In this document: positions 14,517 through 25,977 of the stretch, piece after piece
How positions within the stretch are numbered: position 1 is the stretch's first letter
Layout of the letters: every line of letters starts with the position of its first letter
NCBI GenBank assembly: GCA_007449985.2
Contig: VIIQ02000135.1
Span: forward strand, 169,001-233,000
Direction: 5' to 3'
Length of the DNA stretch: 64,000 bases
Source: Desmodesmus armatus
Taxonomy: Eukaryota; Chlorophyta; Chlorophyceae; Sphaeropleales; Scenedesmaceae
Notes under the pieces: model-generated
The model's database searches: none
The model's input: the letters and a program-made list of their open reading frames with translations, nothing else
What the model was told of the DNA's origin: nothing
Translations under genes and position numbers: made by a program

Positions 14517-17500
14517 CGGCAAGCATCAGCAGTTGACGATATCAGCCTGTCAGGTTGACATTCAGCTGCCAAACCTGCTGGACCAACAAGCAGCAGCAGC
14601 AGTACAGGGGCACAGTACTCTACCTTCGCCCCTGCAGTACTTCAGGAGTGGGTCCCCACCAGCAGCAGCAGCGGCAACTGCGGCGGCAGCAATGGTGGCA
14701 GCAGTGCCGCCGCTGCTGCTGCCGGCAATTACGCTGATGTTTGTGTCTGTTGACGGCAGCAAGGTGCTGAGGAAGCAGGTGAGAAGGCAACACGTATCAT
14801 AGCCTACTTGTTTTCCACGTGACTCGGAAATAACTATGTGAACTAAGTGTCCAGTACAAGCCAAAGATTTACTCCAAATTACTCCAAAAGCCAAAGAATC
14901 ACTCCAAATTAACCAGATGAGTGGTGATTGCATAGCTTGCACCCTCTTCCGAACATTTGTTTCCCTCAGGGTCGCTGCCGTTCTGAATCACTGAGCTCTG
15001 CACCATGCTGAGTTCCTGCTGAAGTCCGACAATTCGCCCTGGCCGCCAGAAGTTCTGCAGCATTTGTGCGGACTAATGCTCCATAATTGAACAATGCTGA
15101 TTTTGTGCGATGATGTTGCTGTGTACACAGGCTGTGCGTGAAGTTCACTGCCAGCTGTCTCTGATGTTCATGGAGGCACTGAGGCACGTGCCTGGCAGCT
15201 ACATGTGCCGAATGCAGGTGAGTTGGGGGAATGGACACGGGGACGGGCCCGGGGGGGGGGGGCGTTCAAAAAGTGCAACAGGGGGTTGGGAGTTGCTGAG
15301 GGTCGTTGAGTTCAACACACAAGATCGGTGTCAGCGGGCTGTATGCACTTCAGGCAATGGCCGCAATGGCAGGCAGCTTAGTAAGTACTGCTGCTGCTCT
15401 GCTGTCATTCCCACTTCTGCCACTGCTACCGTTGCTGTCACCCCAAAGGCCGGTGACCTGAGATACACGGTTGCCTTTGCCTAAGCCCCTGCTGCTCTAC
15501 TGTCATTCTCACTGCTGCCACTGCTGCTGCCACTGCTGCTGCCACTGCTGCTGCCACTGCTGCCACCCCAGGCTGGTGACCTGAAGTACATGGTTGCCTT
15601 TGCCTCAGCCCCTGCAGCCCTGCAGTGGGCCCTCACAGTGCAGGAGGCGGCTATGTACCTCGACTACCCACAGTCCTTTGAGCGAATGCCACAGGTGTGT
15701 GGGAGAGTGTGTAGACACAGGGAGTGTGTGTGGGAGTGTTGTGTTTGGGGTGGGGGTGGGCCCAGGGAAGTACGTATGCACCACGCAAATGCGGGCGCTC
15801 GGCACACAGTCAGGGCAGCTTCTGCTGCAGGTGGCATCATCGTCATCACATCTCATACCGTACATGCTTGTAGCGCTGGCGTGGAGCAACATGCTGACGC
15901 TTGCATTGCATGCACATGGTGTGTGCTTGGCTCAACTTAAAATCGGATGGATTGACTAATGCCCTACTGTGCCTTGTCACGTCATGTCGTGCTGTGCTGT
16001 GCTGTGCAGCTGCGGAGTGAGTATGACAGCAGGGGCCAGCTGGTGTTCAGGGGCCCCCGGCTGCGCATTGGGCTGTGTGAGGGCGTGCCACGCACAGTGA
16101 TGCCAGACCATCTGGGCAGGTGGGTGGGAGGGTGTCTGTGCTGGTGAACCGGGCCCGTGGGGGGGGGGTGCTAGGGCAGTTACCAACTAGTAGTACTGTC
16201 AGGCTGTGAGTACTGTCAGAGGGTTTCGTCTGGCACTGTTGCTCCACACCAGCTGAGCGGTGCTGTGGCCGATGCCAGACCACCTGGGCAGGTGGGTGGA
16301 AGGGGTGGGAGGGTGCCTGAGAGGGTGAACTGGGCGGCCGGGGGGGGGGGGGGGGGAGGAGTAGCGCAGGGGCCCTGTGAGTACTGTCAGAGGGTGTTGC
16401 ATGACATGGTTACTCCATGCCACTCGGGTGAGAATCCAGGGTCGCTCAGTGCCACTGTCACTCAGTGCCTGAGGCGCTGTCCTCATCAGTGACATGGGCA
16501 TTTTGACATTTTGCTGTGCTGTGTTGTGCTGTGCTGTGCTGCAGGGCTGACTACTACGGAGCCTCAGTCAACATGGCAGCTCGCTACATGGATGCAGCAG
16601 CACATGGCGGCCAGGTGGCTTGTGAGCTGGAGCTGGCCCTCTCAGTCATGCAGCACTGGACACACACAGCCTCCTTGGGTGCTATTTGCACCAGCAGCAC
16701 TTGTGGCGACGGCAATCGTGATAGCAGCAGCAACCGCGACAGTTTGTTTGTCTGTAGCAGCAGCGCAGCAGCAGCAGCCGCGGCGGCAGCAGCAGTGGCT
16801 GGCAGGGTGGGTGGGGTTGGCAGCAGTCGCTCTACCCCTCTCTCGCAGCTGCAGCAGGGCGATGGCTGCAGCACAGGGAGCTTTTCAAGCTCACAAGCTG
16901 ACAGCCCCTACAGCTTTGCACCGGCATCAGCAGCAGCAGCGGGTTTGGGACAGCAGCGGCCGCTGCACCCTACGTCTTCTGACGCTTCCAGGAGCAGCTG
17001 TATGGTAGTGTTGCCGCAGCTGTTGCAGCAACACCACCAACAGCAACAGCAGAAGCCGCAGGTAGAGCAGCCGCTGTTTGGCCTGTCAGAAGTCCCCACA
17101 GTCCCGGCCTCAGTCGAGGTTCAGTACCTAGGGGCATTCAGGTTTAAGGGCGGGGCTTACCAGCAGCTGCAGATGGCCAACGTAACCCTGTCTAGCCTCA
17201 CAGGCCGTGCTCGGTTCATCCCCAGCGAGCCTCCCAAGGGCAAGGGGGAGCGGGTGGTAGGGCCCCCTAACAGGGGCGCTGGCCCCTCTGCTGCTCAGGG
17301 GCAGGTGCTGCTGCCTGCAGTAGTGCAACAGTACAGATCCCGGGTGCCAGAGAACATTCTGGAGTGTAGGATTGAGGCAGCAGCAGCAGGGGGCGACTGT
17401 GCTGATACTGACTGTGAGGCAGTTCGGTCGGGGAGCCTGAGGGTCAGTTCTGCTCCCCAGCAGCTGTGTGGTGTGATGCAGCTACGGGGTGTGGGGCAGA

Positions 17501-17652
17501 GTAAGGGGGGCCCCGGTGGGGACGTGTGGGGGGAGCAGGGTTTAAGGGATGATCAGGGAGAGGGTGTAGAGGCGGATGTGGTTGAGGTTTTGGGGCTGCG
17601 GCAGAAGTCCCATAGCTTCACTTACCCCTCTCGTACACCAGGGCTCATGTGA
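1560..17652 (+). CDS. LRR receptor-like transmembrane protein with two class III nucleotide cyclase domains
   Basis: About 24 phase-consistent exons: 1560-1701, 1955-2340, 2890-3008, 3603-3744, 4544-4759, 4952-5125, 5762-5900, 6468-6589, 7152-7287, 8026-8216, 8710-8903, 9229-9395, 9938-10112, 10421-11214, 11462-11561, 11988-12183, 12854-13276, 13595-13697, 13973-14049, 14332-14778, 15131-15217, 15572-15694, 16010-16119, 16545-17652 (stop TGA). The start gives a signal peptide (hydrophobic SVIVILQLILTSV). An LRR N-cap (ALMGIYNKLNGRNW, CCWRGVSCC) leads into plant-type LRRs such as LDFSKNKLTGQLPDDIG. One membrane span (GALLLLLMLLVYLSF) is followed by cyclase domain 1 (VTTDIEGYS, EGDSFTLAF) and domain 2 (ITLMFVSVDGSK, DYYGASVNMAAR). 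Domain 1 keeps both metal Asp positions; domain 2 keeps the Asn/Arg pair. This suggests one intramolecular catalytic site making cAMP (or cGMP) below an extracellular sensor. Poly-Ser/Ala/Gln inserts interrupt the catalytic domains. Exon 1's 3' end is uncertain, and exon 12854-13276 has a frame break within about 13060-13140. Confidence 0.85.
2451..2489 (+). repeat. Tandem copy of exon end 2311-2348 with donor
   Basis: The last ~30 bases of exon 1955-2340 and its donor recur 140 bp downstream with a few substitutions (ccggatctccag then gttggt). It lies in the intron. Confidence 0.8.
3188..3227 (+). repeat. Tandem copy of exon end 2980-3018 with donor
   Basis: The segment encoding THLLLGSN plus its gtgagt donor recurs 208 bp downstream, directly after a CAG tract. 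It is nearly identical and so probably recent. Confidence 0.85.
3860..4206 (+). repeat. Three further tandem copies of exon end 3720-3755 with donor
   Basis: The sequence gcctgcagctgctgctgat followed by a gtaggt donor ends exon 3603-3744. It recurs near 3860-3893, 4004-4035 and 4171-4206, each with some flanking intron. Divergence increases downstream. Later copies read into a stop (attag, aatag) where the exon has atcag. Confidence 0.8.
5318..5378 (+). repeat. Tandem copy of exon end 5080-5135 with donor
   Basis: The LRR segment encoding ELDLSDN...GTLPKMK plus donor recurs about 240 bp downstream (gagctggacctgtgtgac), with donor gtaagt. It is flanked on both sides by poly-G runs. Confidence 0.8.
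5648..5690 (+). repeat. Upstream copy of acceptor and exon start 5755-5800
   Basis: The sequence ctgcagctggatgctgggg and the next 20 bases duplicate the acceptor and first codons of exon 5762-5900, about 108 bp upstream. Confidence 0.8.
6330..6395 (+). repeat. Upstream copy of acceptor and exon start 6461-6515
   Basis: The sequence caggaagcgaagcagcgg and following bases duplicate the start of exon 6468-6589, 130 bp upstream. The copy departs after ctgccgtcttacct. Confidence 0.75.
6793..6836 (+). repeat. Downstream copy of exon end 6551-6595 with donor
   Basis: The segment gtacatcacggcagcagaaa and the gtgagg donor duplicate the 3' end of exon 6468-6589. It runs straight into a poly-G tract. 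Confidence 0.8.
7448..7737 (+). repeat. Two tandem copies of exon end 7219-7292 with donor
   Basis: The segment encoding QTWMVGPEYTWYMRCSCIK plus its gtgagg donor recurs at about 7448-7505 and 7653-7737. The last copy has a taa in frame where the exon has the Tyr codon tac. Confidence 0.85.
8341..8368 (+). repeat. Copy of exon end 8195-8226 with donor
   Basis: The sequence gcagtgcagtcagcatcccc followed by aagtgagt duplicates the end of exon 8026-8216, 146 bp downstream. Confidence 0.75.
9557..9645 (+). repeat. Pseudo-exon copy of cyclase exon end 9310-9400
   Basis: About 85 bp covering the GDSFTLAFHTAFDAV coding segment and donor recur about 247 bp downstream. The copy has an in-frame TAG at 9573-9575 in place of the second CAG of CAACAG, so inclusion would truncate the protein before the second metal Asp. 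Confidence 0.9.
11763..11850 (+). repeat. Pseudo-exon copy of acceptor and exon start 11982-12070
   Basis: The segment encoding EVSDAGNGGQVLLDASTFS is duplicated with its acceptor about 225 bp upstream. The copy has an in-frame TAG at 11820-11822. Confidence 0.9.
12320..12437 (+). repeat. Copy of exon end 12067-12190 with donor
   Basis: The segment encoding VVDANGIDYAQLEAARP and the following Arg-rich stretch recurs about 250 bp downstream. It stays open and ends at catgtgag, so it could still be spliced. Confidence 0.85.
12616..12745 (+). repeat. Copy of exon start 12854-12985
   Basis: The segment encoding TRAPSDEAIVLDMGLWQKQQ with its acceptor is present twice, 238 bp apart, almost identical. 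The upstream copy runs through poly-C into CACA repeats and a stop, so the downstream copy was chosen for the gene model. Confidence 0.85.
15430..15490 (+). repeat. Pseudo-exon copy of exon start 15562-15608
   Basis: The segment encoding AGDLKYMVAFASAP is duplicated about 130 bp upstream. The copy has an in-frame TAA at 15482-15484 and lacks a good acceptor. Confidence 0.85.
16263..16300 (+). repeat. Copy of exon end 16090-16130 with donor
   Basis: The segment gatgccagaccacctgggca followed by a gtgggtgg donor duplicates the end of exon 16010-16119, and is followed like the original by poly-G. Confidence 0.8.
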
Positions 17653-18929
17653 GGGAGTTGATGCTGGTTAAGATGTTGCTGCTGCTGTTGTCAGTACTTA
17701 CCTGGCTCACAATGCTGTTCTGTGTGTGTTTGAAATGATTATTGTGTGTCTCTATATTGGGCGTATGGTCTGTGGCATCCGTTGTATTGGAAGTCAGCCC
17801 CAGGCCTGAGGGCACATGTTGATCCTGTTGATCACACAATATGTATGTGTGTGTGTGTGCTAGGGTTTGGACAGTGCACATCGCAAGGGTCATTTGTATT
17901 TGCATGAGCTGGAGCACTGCGATCCGTGTTGCAGTGCAATGATGGCGTGTCCAAGTGCTATGCTAGCGCAACACAGGGGCTGAGATATGCCCCATCCACT
18001 GCCCGCATCAGGGCTTGGTTGCCAACCAGAACCGGACAAATCTCACCCACATTGTGGCACTTTGTCAACACACACATACATTCCCTTTGCAGGCTGCAGC
18101 ATCTGCAACTATTTGTACTGGTGACTCACCAACCCACTATAGCTCCCAAATGAACACACCTGCTGCAGAAGCAGGTGGGGAGCGGGAATGTCAAATGCGC
18201 TGGCATGCCAAGCACTCCACCCCTGTGGAGTCCACATGTATTTCCAGCACATGCCTGGTTTGTGTCACGAATGCAGTCACTTGGTGTGTGTTAGGCAGGA
18301 TAACTTATCCTGTGAGCGGCTCACTGGAGTGTCTGTTAGGCAGGGTGAGGCTTACTGAACTGTGAGAGCCTCTTGGAGCTGTGCTTGCTCTGCTTGTTCC
18401 CTTGCTTGTTTTCACTGGGTGCTGTACTTTGCTTGTGGCTGTGAGACGGCAGGCGGCTTTGGTCTGTCAAAGAAAACAAAGAAGTTGCAATGCTGCCATT
18501 GAGAGCATATGTGCAAGACCGTTGTGCGGCAGATTCAGCACATGAGGTTGCCTACTGTGCTGCCCTTTTGGTGAAGGCTTCATTCAGTGTGTCCATCGAC
18601 TGAAAGAGTGACGGCATGCAGTGTAATCTGTGTGCTACTGTGATCCTTGCTGATGATACACAGGCATTGAAATCAGTGATGGGCCAGGGCCTCACAAGCG
18701 TGCATTGACGAGAGAATTGCGTGGACACTTTTTCTGCCAGAATAAGTCGCATAAAGGTGACATTCATGAATGTCAGCTCCAGACTTTGACTGAGTGAACC
18801 AGAATTACACGCATCGTCTATTTGAGACACAACTGGGGACACCAGCAAAGAAAATGGCCAGGATGTACGCATGATATGTTACAAGGTAATGCTGCGGACA
18901 AGGTACACTCTGTGCAGCATCCTTCAAGG

Positions 18930-19150
18930 TGACCATCTGCCGTATTGGGACGGCACCTGATGTCACCAAGGCGTGCCACATGCTGCGCCACGAACCCTCA
19001 AGCGTCCAGAATAGCGGGCTGTATGTTGATCCAACATACAGCCACAACCTCGGTCAGTAAAGCCCGAGGCGCCTCCCCTAACCGGCAAGAATCCACCAGC
19101 CCGACCATACAGAGCCCCCAGGCTCAGAGCGTGACACACTCAGGCGGCTG
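18930..19150 (+). repeat. Direct repeat, copy 1
   Basis: Roughly 200 bp shared with 20010-20240 in the same orientation at an estimated 70-80% identity. Shared landmarks are caagcgtccag, gctgatccaacatac-like sequence, acaacctcgg and gagcgtgacac. Identity unknown; perhaps pieces of an unrecognised mobile element. Confidence 0.6.
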
Positions 19151-19350
19151 GTGACCTTATACCCTGCCGTGCAACCGGGTTTACGTTTTACAACACATGC
19201 AGCACGTCAGGGTGACACTTCGCGCACACCCAGGATGACCTTAAAAGAGCCAAAAGCATCCCTCAGGGTTGCGAAACGGCGCACTGCAGTGCAGCACAGA
19301 CGGTATACTGAAGAAGCAACTGTCAGCTTGTGTGTGGTGATAGCGCACAG

Positions 19351-19480
19351 CAACTGCAGTGCAGGGTGACACCATGTAGCATGCAGGCGTGCATGCAAAC
19401 CCACCAAGTTGCTGAGTGCAACCTGGTTGGTTTGCATGCATACAAGCATGCCACATGGTTTGACCTTGCACTGCAGCTGT
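19351..19480. repeat. Near-perfect inverted repeat (hairpin), ~62-bp arms
   Basis: Arm 1 (about 19351-19412) and arm 2 (about 19418-19480) are reverse complements with a handful of mismatches, separated by the 5-base loop tgagt. The arms contain gcatgcaaacc and its complement. It could be a foldback or MITE-type element or a precursor of small RNAs. No target-site duplication was recognised. Confidence 0.75.
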
Positions 19481-20009
19481 CGCACAAATCTAAAGAACAA
19501 CGCCGACGACAGCTGGCAGGCCGCAAACTTTGCAAGCTGGGCGCAGTGTGACTGTGGGGTGGCTGCTCGAAACAGCAACATGTGCTTGACGCGGCTGCTT
19601 CGCATGCCTATGCTGTACTACAGTGACACTTAGCTGGAAGGCTGCCAGAGGATTGCTGTGCACAGCTGTTGACATCCACAAGCGTTGCCATCAGCACCTA
19701 CACCCACAAGCAAGAAAGGCAAGAAAGGCCTGCAAAGATCTGCAGAACCTTTTCACGCAACACATGTCTGGTGCATTTGATAGTCAGCCCGGCTTGCGCA
19801 GGGAGGAAGGTGCATGGCTGGAAGCTGTCCTGGTGGCTGTTGCAGATTGCTCAACATCAGGAGCAGAGCAAGGAACAGATGCAGAGTGGGTACATGGTAC
19901 GATAGGATGTCACATGCCCTGTAAACAGCTGTAGGCTTGCTGACGGACAACGGCTAGCACAAGCCGCTCACCAAGTAAGTAAGGAACTTGAAGGGGGTGA
20001 CACGGTGTC

Positions 20010-20240
20010 GTGACCCGCTGCCAGTCTTGGAAGGCGCCTTGTTTCATCGAAGCGTGCCGCAACTGCTCCACCAACTTTCAAGCGTCCAGCTCGGCGGGGG
20101 GTATGCTGATCCAACATACCCCCACAACCTCGGACAATCAAGCCCGAAGCGCCTCACCTAACCACCCAGCTGCCCTTCAGACGCACCATACAAAGCCCCG
20201 AGGCTTAGAGCGTGACACGCTCAGGTGGCTGAAACTCTTA
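20010..20240 (+). repeat. Direct repeat, copy 2
   Basis: Second copy of the repeat at 18930-19150, 1.08 kb further on. The segment between the copies contains the 19351-19480 hairpin. Confidence 0.6.
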
Positions 20241-21848
20241 GCCTGGCCTCTTGCAATCGTGGTTGAAGTGTTGCAGCATGCGATACGCTTCAATGACACC
20301 AAGCAGACTTGCAGCAAGCAGCACCGGCGCTGCAGGTATCTGCGGGCACATACAGGACATTGAGGAGCAGCAGGGATGCTGCATCTCAAGAGGATTATTC
20401 ATGAAGCGCCGAAAGACCGAATCAGGTCCTGCCTGCACGCATAGAGCTACCAGGAGGATGTGGGACATTTGACAGGCCCCAAAGTGACTCTGCTGCTGCT
20501 GCTGTGCTGAAGCCGAGGAGGCGCACCTCTGCATGTGCAGTCCTTCGCAATTTCAGCATAAAACACGTACAACTCACAAAGCTACCCTGAACACAGCCGG
20601 TGGCTGCGGGACTGACAGTGTGAGGCTGCCGGAAGCTCCATCTGGCCCTCCGGTGTGCTGTGCTCAAGGCCCTGTTTACACTTGCTGTCTCAATAGCTTC
20701 AGGGCAACTATTCACCTTATGAAACTATCCGAAAAGCCAAAAGCCAGGTGCACAACTCACCGTATTGCTGCCGTACCTGGCTGAATAGACTCAAGGATAA
20801 GAATGTCGTACTTGCCCACGTAGAGACTCCAGCACAGTTATAGCCGGTGTGGTGCTACCCCAGGACCTCAGGTGCCTAGTTCGTTTGGCACTGGTCAAAA
20901 CCCATAGGGCGCGAAAGACACCATGGAATGCACAGCTGTGCTGTGCAGGTGCAGAACTATCAGGATAATTAATCTGAACCGTTAGCAGTGTGTTGCCTGT
21001 TCACTTAAAGGGCCAAATGCGACAGAACGACCCCTACCTTTCTGCATATACTTCCTCTGCTTATGCTGAGCTGCAGACAACTCAAAGTGACTTATAGTGA
21101 TTCGTTTATATGTGAAGCTGAGCTCAAGACACGGACATGCCCAGACAGCCCACCAAGGCGGTATCAGCACACACAGCAGCGTAGCAGCAGCTGTCTGTGC
21201 ACGGTCACATGTGAAAAGTGCTGGAAGCTACAGATCATCTGAACGGATTTTAAACATCAGAAGTGGGAGGAAGTTCACCAGGCACGTGCAAGGCCAGCCA
21301 GTGGTTGCCACGGCACATGTTCTGGGCAGCTGTTGTGCATGCAGGCACAACAGCAACTGCTGGTGCTGTTGGGAAAGTCTATATGGTGTCCAACCAGATT
21401 CGATAGAGCTTGATGACGCATTCTTTGTGCGAGGTTGCTCTTTTCAGCATCATGTTGACTTCAGGTAGCGTCAGGCAAGATGCAGGCAGGACAGGGTGTT
21501 GAGTCTTCCGGCATAAATTGTGTGATGGTGCAGATGCCGAAGGCCATGGCTTGTACTGAACTACAAGAAGATGGCGCTGGGCAAAGTCTCTCCTGCCAGA
21601 CAAGGCGATACTGCAAACATTCCCTATGCAGATGAGGTCAGCAGGCTGGACCAGCTGCTCGACCGTGCACTGACATTGTAATGCTAATTAGCACAGAAGG
21701 CCCAGATCAAAATGATAGACATAATAGGTGAGCCGTTGGTCCCGCCAAGCTTTGAGTATCTCCATCCAACCTGCCAGCAAAAAATGTATGCCTTGCCACA
21801 CTGTGGCACTGCTGGCAGCAGCTAACTCGGGCCCGTAATATTTGTCTG

Positions 21849-24643
<2,795 letters not shown>

Positions 24644-24883
24644 AATACAAGTCTACGGGCCTTGTCTTGTCTTCAGGTCTAGTCTTGAAGCTTCAAGATA
24701 CTGCAAAGTTTGAAAGTACCGAGATATCAGCGAATGACTATCAATCGTGCTGCTTCAACTGTCCGTAAACCCTCGTTTCAACTGACAGTCCAAGGCTCGG
24801 CCAAAAACCAACATCCGCACAGCTTGTGCAGACGCAGGCACGCAAACACAACGGCACATTCACGTCGGACACAGAAAACCAAG

Positions 24884-25977
24884 ATGTGTAGCACGTTGCA
24901 ATGCTACACAGACTTCGGCGACGCAGTAGTGCGCGAACTCGCGGGCGACAGTGAGCCCTTGGTGTGCCTGCAGTTCCCTGATGCCCTTGGTTCCTTATAA
25001 TGCCATAGGTTTGTTCTTACTTTTGGATCTCGAGTGCTTCGGAATGTCTTGGAGGACACGCAGCAGCAACTGCAGCAACAGCAGCAACAACAGAGCGGGC
25101 AGTTCACCATCCCCCTGGCACGTGACACCGATATCAGCGTGTGGCAGCTTGCCCTTGGCTTGTTCTATCGCCAGGAGACTGCTGTCATCACCCTGGACAA
25201 CGCACAGGCACTGCTGCTGCTGGCTCACAAGTACGACATGCGCTGCATCACAGGTCGGTGCCCCCCCCCCCCCCCCGCCGACCTGACTCACAGTGACAGT
25301 GTACTTGTCAGCCTGCTTTCCAGTACACAGACTATTGCTGCCACAGAGGGAGTGCAGCCTTGTTTTGATGGTCAACACGGTGTTTTCAAACACCGTGTCA
25401 CAGCCCACAGCCTGCAGAGGCTCACAGTTGCTCACAGTTGCTGTCACTGACGTGGTACACCGTCAACTAAGCAGCTTGATGACGTGTGTGGCCCTTGTAT
25501 TTGCTGCCTGCAGCTGAGGTGGAGAGATTCCTCCTGGGCAGCGATGATTCAGCGGCAGGCAGCAGATTCAAGACCCACCTCAGTCACAAGACAGTCAGCA
25601 GCTGGCTGCCAGTACTCAGCAAGTGTGGGCTGCAGCAGCAGGTGCAGCTGTGCATCTCGTACATCACGAGCGAGTACATTCCTGTGAATATGGACCTGTT
25701 GGCCAGCATGGATCCCGCCCATGCAGATAAGCTGCTGTCACACATGCAGTGCAACAAGGAGGACTTTGATGACCTGAGGTTTGAGCTCAGCAAGGTGGAT
25801 GCTGAGTTAAAGGCTTGCCAGCGCAGGCTGGCCAACAACCTGCGTGGGTGGCGTTTCTTCCTTGATGAAAACAATATGAGGTTGTCACTCCGATTCTTCT
25901 GGGGTGTTGCGTTCCTGCTTTTGATATTGGTTGTGTACGTTTACTCAGCATGGGAATGTGTCAGGCACCACCATTGA
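24884..25977 (+). pseudogene. BTB/POZ family gene, copy A, with an in-frame stop
   Basis: Exon 1 (24884-25253) and exon 2 (25514-25977) have the family structure and phase (ACA G + CT). Exon 1 aligns base for base in length with copy B, but the conserved Tyr codon of GSLY is TAA at 24998-25000. The frame then stays open through VLRNVLEDTQQ, the Gln tract, and VWQLALGLFY to the donor. Exon 2 encodes the shared helical region (WLPVLSKCGLQQQVQLCISYI) and ends in a hydrophobic segment (FFWGVAFLLLILVVYVYSAW), so the intact ancestor was probably tail-anchored in a membrane. Conservation beyond the stop suggests recent loss, stop-codon readthrough, or a sequencing error. The intron starts with a poly-C run. 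Confidence 0.75.

Larger units (their letters stand above)
17653..21848. other. Long intergenic region with repeats, no convincing gene
   Basis: Only short frames without splice support are present on either strand. The region holds the cyclase 3' UTR (a TGTAA occurs only at 18622-18626, about 970 bp past the stop, so its use is doubtful), a diverged direct repeat pair, and a large hairpin. No transposase or reverse transcriptase was recognised. Confidence 0.5.
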
